Of a DNA stretch of 64,000 nt, positions 59,405-64,000 are shown piece after piece. Below the pieces are notes generated by a model. That model worked only from the letters and a program-made list of their open reading frames with translations, made no database searches and was not told the DNA's origin. The stretch is from the NCBI GenBank assembly GCA_036924285.1, contig JAYKYS010000007.1:6386001-6450000 (forward strand). Reading direction: 5' to 3'. Source of the DNA: Asterella californica (lineage: Eukaryota; Streptophyta; Marchantiopsida; Marchantiales; Aytoniaceae). Position numbers and translations under genes: made by a program. The number at the start of each line of letters is the position of its first letter. Position 1 is the first letter of the stretch.

Positions 59405-59425
59405 CCAAGGAGTGGACCGGCATGC
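59365..59425. repeat. Pol-flanking direct repeat with hairpin, upstream copy
   Basis: Contains ctccggt-atgc-accggag, a perfect 7-base stem with a 4-base loop. It lies at the 5' edge of pol. The downstream copy at 56140-56200 has one stem mismatch. Confidence 0.85.
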
Positions 59426-59966
59426 ACACTCGTTCCTATCTTGTCATCCTCCCTCCCATCTCAGTCAACCTCATCCTCAAGGTTGCAACCTGATCGCCAT
59501 CTTGAAGTTGCAACTCTGTCATGATCTTCCCTAGATCCATCTCATCGACTTTCACCTCGAACCTCCCATCCAATCACCCCCTCTAAATCTACACATCTTC
59601 AATATGCGAAGACATAGAAAGAATAACCCATCATACCATAGAAATATCTTCCATCCGCCCTGTAGAACCTCACCGTCGAGGTTTGTGACCCTACTGTCGT
59701 AGTAGACATCCCTCATCCTGCCAATCATCACCCGTATCCTGAATGTAACCCTCAACCTCAAGTCTGTACATGTCATCGTATGTATCCAACTCTTCTTTTC
59801 TATTTTCTGAAAAGAAAAGAACCACACTGCTGCAACCAAAATCTTCAACTGTAATCATCATTATCTCGCTGTACATGGTATCTTCCTCAACCATCATCCT
59901 CCATGATCTCTTCTTCTGAAAATCCTTACAACCTCCCAAGCCTCACTCTCTCAACCCAATTCACCT

Positions 59967-61564
59967 TCAGCAATGACTTCTCCCCTGTAAGCCATCCTTA
60001 CCGATGGGTAAGGATGGTTTACAAGGGCTTCCTATACCCATAGCCTCCAGAGCATCCATCCACTCTCCGTCACCCTCAGCATGTCTTCCCTTGATGATGC
60101 CAATGATGACCTCATGGACTTCTCTTGTAGCTGCACCCAAGATCTCCCGTGAAATGAACCCAACCTTTGCATCTCGAATGCACTCCTCCCAACCTCCCTT
60201 CACATCCATCACCGTATCAATAACTGGTTGTTGTATGTTTGCAACCAGATCAACCAGATCAACCATGTCCACTGTCTGCATCCCAACCATCTCCTCCGGT
60301 TGTGAAGGATCGCCCTCCATTGCCTGTATAGGAAGAATAGTTTCCTGTTGAACCTTATCCTCTCCAGCTTGCTTCCCTGAAGAAGTCTCTTTTTGTCCCT
60401 TCTTCTCGCTCTGCATCGTGGATGCAGTATCCAACCTGAGCTCGCTTGGATCCACATGCTCATCCAAATCATCCATATGGAGATCATGCTCAATCTCCTC
60501 AACCCTAGCACTATAATTTGTAGCTTTGTCAGCTACAACTGCATGTGCCGCAAGGTAATCATCCACAAACTTCTTCATCCCTCTTTTACCAACGTTGGCT
60601 TGAAGGAGAGTACCCGAACTTCTGAATGCAACTTTCCATCCTCCCAAGAAATAACCTCACGTTGCGAAGACTCTGCAAAGTCGATGCAATTGTCCCGTTG
60701 ATGGTCAGTATCATCACACCACATACACTGATATACCCAAGCTGGTTTGGGTACAAGCTCCATCTCAGTCGATGATCCTTTATCCTCCAACCTAGTAACC
60801 TTAGCTTGTAGATCTCGCATCTTTTGCTGTAGGTCCTCGATGGTTGGATCCTTCTTCTCTACAACCGCAACTGGAGGTTGAACCTCAGATACTACCCGAA
60901 CTGGTGTGGTAGTCAAGGATACATGTGTCAACCTTGTAACCTTTTTCCTTGTATGTCTCCAGACAAGAAGTTCAACCGCTTCATGCACAACCTCCCAATT
61001 CTTTGTTAACCCTTCTTCTTCTTCCCCATCCTCCAGAAGTAGCTCCAGCCGCTCTTGCCATGGTTCATCAGCAGCTTGAAGAAATAGCTCCGTCTTGTAG
61101 GTCTCCAAGGTTAGCTTGTCCACCCAAGGTAGTTGAGAGAATTGTCTCTCGAACTCCTTTAACAGCTCTGTAGGCTGTAAACTCTTGATAGGTCGGTTGA
61201 TCCATCCCAAAAACGATTTCTTGGTTACTCGAGCTGAGTTTCCCAAGAAATACTCCTCCATCAACGCATGTGAAAATGTATCCTAGTTCCTCCCAAAACG
61301 CTTTGTTAGACCCTTCACATGCTCCCTTATCTCAGGCACCGCAGCGAGTTCGAATGTCTCGATCATCTCCTTCTCCGATACTTGATCCAAATCCATCTCC
61401 ATCTTGTAACATCTCAAGTACTCAGAGATGTCTTTCCCATCAAATAGGTCGAGCTTGTCGATCACCCTTCGAAGCACCTTCGATCCCAAAGTCTCATTTG
61501 TTGGTTCCTTTGCTCTTGTCGCAAAAACAAAGTGAAGGCTTGAAACAAACGTGCAGTGCTGCAT
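59967..61564 (-). pseudogene. gag of G3, two main open segments
   Basis: 60575-61264 and 59967-60647 overlap in different frames; 61283-61564 carries the N-terminal part (KVLRRVIDKLDLFDGKDISE). A capsid-like region contains SFLGWINRPIKSLQ. The zinc knuckle CMWCDDTDHQRDNC (C-x2-C-x4-H-x4-C) lies near 60710. The acidic C-terminal part precedes pol. It corresponds segment by segment to G1 gag at 1312-2928. A stop lies near 61283 and a frame change near 60640. Whether a programmed frameshift is used cannot be told from this copy. Confidence 0.75.
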
Positions 61565-61801
61565 CCAACTGCATCCCTGATATACCCTCTGATCCGTCCA
61601 TCTCGTCCATTGTCATGGCTCGTCCCATCCTCCCATCCTCCCATGATCCCAAGCATCTACATATCCATCATCCCAGGTCCACAGCATCCTCCTGAACAAC
61701 CAAATCCATCTTCATCCTCGTCCATGATTGCTGATCTCTTCAGTCCAGTTCTAACACACAAATATCTTCACTCCAGACCTTCACGTCAAGTTCACCACCG
61801 A

Positions 61802-63010
61802 TATCGTGTCAGATATTGCGTGAAGGATGTCCAAGAAAACACGAGGTTCCTGGCTGTGGAGATGCTGTGTGCTGAAACAGAGACAAGACAAAGAAAAACA
61901 ACCATGAAAACGAATGCTGCGATATATACCAACTCCAAATGTATGTACACTGCCGGTTCTTTCTCCTAAGAGCACAGAATTGAGAACCAGACTAGAGCGG
62001 TCTGTAACCTGCTTCAAAAGCCCTTAAATACAACCCTTGAATCACAACCTTGACCCAAAATCAAGATCCCGATGGATCCAAGGACAGCAAGTTTGGACTC
62101 CGAAACGGTCCGAACGGTCCAACTCTCCTTCACAAGTAACTGAAATCTCCAAATCTCCTTCCTGCATCTCAATTTCTCCTAGAACACAACCCCTGATCCG
62201 TCTCTTCCCAAACCGTCTTAACCTATGCATAGCCTGCACAGATCTGAACCCAATGACACCTTGCGCGCGTGTATTGGCTTCTCAATTCTCCAAAACGTCC
62301 ACCGACAAGTTGCAGGAACAAGCAAACCCTTTAAGCACCCCCCTTGCGTCAGTCTCTGTACGTACAAAGTTCTCTCAATAATATGAAGCAGGCCCCTTGC
62401 GTCTTTGATATAATGCCTGAAGCCTCAAATACCCAGTCAGCAAGTAACCTAAGGCCTAGCTTGATTTTTCCTTCTTCCGAGTCGCATAACTCCTTCACTA
62501 GACGTCGAAACGAAGTAAACAAGATGCCCATGAAAAGCTGACAACGAGCTCTACCCATCTATGTGATGAAAATGAAGATCCAAAATTATGCTAAAAGCCC
62601 GTAAGTTGAGGCCTAGCTTGTTTTCTTCATCTTTCGAGTCTTGTAACTTCTCCACTATGCGTCCAAACGAAGTAGACAAAGTGCCCATGGAAAGATGACA
62701 AGGAGCTCTATCCACTGATGCGATAAAATTGAAGATCCAAAGTTGCGCCAAAAGCTCGTAAGCTAGGGCCTAGCTTGTTTTCTCCATCTTTCAACTCGTG
62801 TAACTTCTCCACTAAGCGTCCAAACGAAGTAAACAAGATGCCCATGGAAAGCTGACTATGAGCTCTACCCATCTATGTGATGAAAATGAAGATCCAAAAT
62901 GATGCCAAAAGCCCGTAAGCTAGGGCTTAGCTTGTCTTTCTCATGAGTGTCTCTGGAGCGACAAGCATCGAAGTCTGAATTTCAGATAGGAGCCGGTCCA
63001 CGACACGACA
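61802..63010 (-). repeat. Upstream LTR of G3 with ~0.8 kb internal deletion
   Basis: Same termini as 54107-56126, but sequence equivalent to about 54364-55177 is missing; the junction is near 62058. To its left the minus strand reads TCGGTGGTGAACTTGACG, the candidate primer-binding site. Confidence 0.88.
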
Positions 63011-64000
63011 CCGTGAGGAAGGTCGGTCCTCATGACTAGGAGTCAGGATGTGAAGTGCGCTTCTGAGCGGAGCTAGTTCCAATCATCTTTGAGGCTCAAG
63101 AAACGATGAATTGTTGAACGGAAACGCCAGCCAGATCTATATTCTGCATCCATGGAAAATGTCTGTTGAGTATTGGTCGATGCAAGGATGACAAAAGCTT
63201 CTTTATTCTTCTTGTAAGTTTGGTAATTTACATACAATGTACATACTCAAGGAAGAACAAACCAACCATCTGGATCTACTCTAGCGGTCGAACAGGATCA
63301 GGTCGATTGTGCCTGTTATTGAACAAGTGCAACAGCAAGAAGCTGCTGCTAGTTATGGTTATTGAGATTCAGTAACCGACCACTACCTCATTCTTTATTC
63401 GAACTGCTCACATTCGTGTTTGACTCACAGTTGTGAATTATGTTCTTGCTGTGTCACAAGTTTGTAGGACCTACATGGACCTCTCCATATAATATATCTG
63501 GACTTGGCGTTGTTGGAGATGTGTTCGTCCTAGATGTTGTATCCGAGGTTCACTTCTCTCCACCTTTTCCGTTCCAATTGCTATGTGAGGAAAATTGATG
63601 GGCCCACGTACAGTATGTCATTTCTTTCTAATCTCTTGATAATATTAGCATTCACTATGAAGTAACATCGTCACGAGTTCATCAAGTCTAAAACAAACTG
63701 ACGTGTTATATTGATGGGGTCTTTCATCCGACGTTAAGCTTGCAGTTAAGCACTACACCAATGCAACCTCTACAAGTCGAGCATTTGCTAGAGAGCTTGC
63801 TGTAACTTTAGCCGGCACGGTTCACAAGATTTACCGGTGTTTTGTGGTGCCCACAAATTACAGGATGCACGAATTTTTGAAATTTTTAAGAATAATAACT
63901 TGTTTGTATAACTGAAGAAGCGTTGTTACTTAAGGTTACGTCTTCCTTAACAGGAAGATGATCTTAAGAGCTGTTTGTAATAAGAAGTTGACTTCTTCGG
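63011..64000. other. Right flank of G3; no gene recognised
   Basis: Begins with the target duplication and continues as unique-looking DNA. An open frame at 63166-63375 is unassigned. Before the G3 insertion this DNA was contiguous with 54106. Confidence 0.4.

Larger units (their letters stand above)
54107..63010 (-). mobile_element. Ty3/gypsy LTR retrotransposon G3, nearly complete, 8.9 kb
   Basis: Same family as G1. LTRs are 54107-56126 (downstream) and 61802-63010 (upstream, internally deleted). A 4-5 base target duplication, (a)ccgt, flanks it: 54102-54106 and 63010-63014. Minus-strand order: LTR, gag (61564-59967), RT (59404-57905), RNase H (57889-57413), integrase (57452-56820, C-terminal part to 56214), purine tract, LTR. 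No aspartic protease was recognised between gag and RT. Pol has four in-frame stops. Both LTRs start TATCGTGTC, a shared variant of TGTCGTGTC, consistent with both arising from one integration. Confidence 0.92.

Noticed and set aside
1..64000. Bacterial-type systems such as CRISPR arrays, operons or phage
   Set aside because: Spliced plant genes and LTR elements throughout; no spaced short repeats of CRISPR type and no operon structure.

Overview
The window looks like nuclear DNA of a non-seed land plant, most likely a bryophyte such as a liverwort. This is inferred, not proven. The support is a spliced plant-type methionine sulfoxide reductase A, a spliced PHD-finger nuclear protein, a four-exon terpene synthase of the microbial type (MTPSL, a family known from bryophytes, lycophytes and ferns but not from seed plants), and heavy loading with Ty3/gypsy and Ty1/copia LTR retrotransposons. 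No rRNA, tRNA, CRISPR or bacterial operon structure was seen.

Layout. 1-5155: a minus-strand Ty3/gypsy element (G1) that keeps gag but has lost pol; its left LTR is cut by the window edge. 5156-6108: the 3' end of a Ty1/copia element (C1), apparently interrupted by G1. 6749-7905: the MsrA gene in three exons. 7906-16365: a long gene-poor stretch. 16366-19879: a PHD-finger gene with about six exons. 19880-29132: mostly non-coding DNA with a few unassigned coding-like pieces, tandem repeats and a minisatellite. 29133-34135: a decayed G-family LTR split by a second, plus-strand gypsy element (G2). 34165-37583 and 44706-48050: two copies of a 3.4 kb segment, each carrying a LINE-like remnant followed by the first two exons of the terpene synthase. 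The first copy is a pseudogene cut off by copia sequence. The second continues into a complete gene. 37584-43879: two pieces of copia element C2 enclosing about 3.6 kb of other DNA, which includes an antisense intron-containing fragment of a UBP14/USP5-type ubiquitin protease gene. 48823-54106: unassigned coding-like exons and AT-rich DNA. 54107-63010: a nearly complete 8.9 kb minus-strand gypsy element (G3) of the G1 family with LTRs, gag, RT, RNase H and integrase.

Only three genes look functional: MsrA (protein repair), the PHD protein (probable chromatin reader) and terpene synthase copy B. They show no evident common pathway. The retroelements explain most of the structure: nested insertion, loss of pol through short direct repeats, and breakage of the upstream terpene synthase copy. 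Exon boundaries were read by eye from GT/AG sites and reading phase. Coordinates of degenerate elements are approximate.
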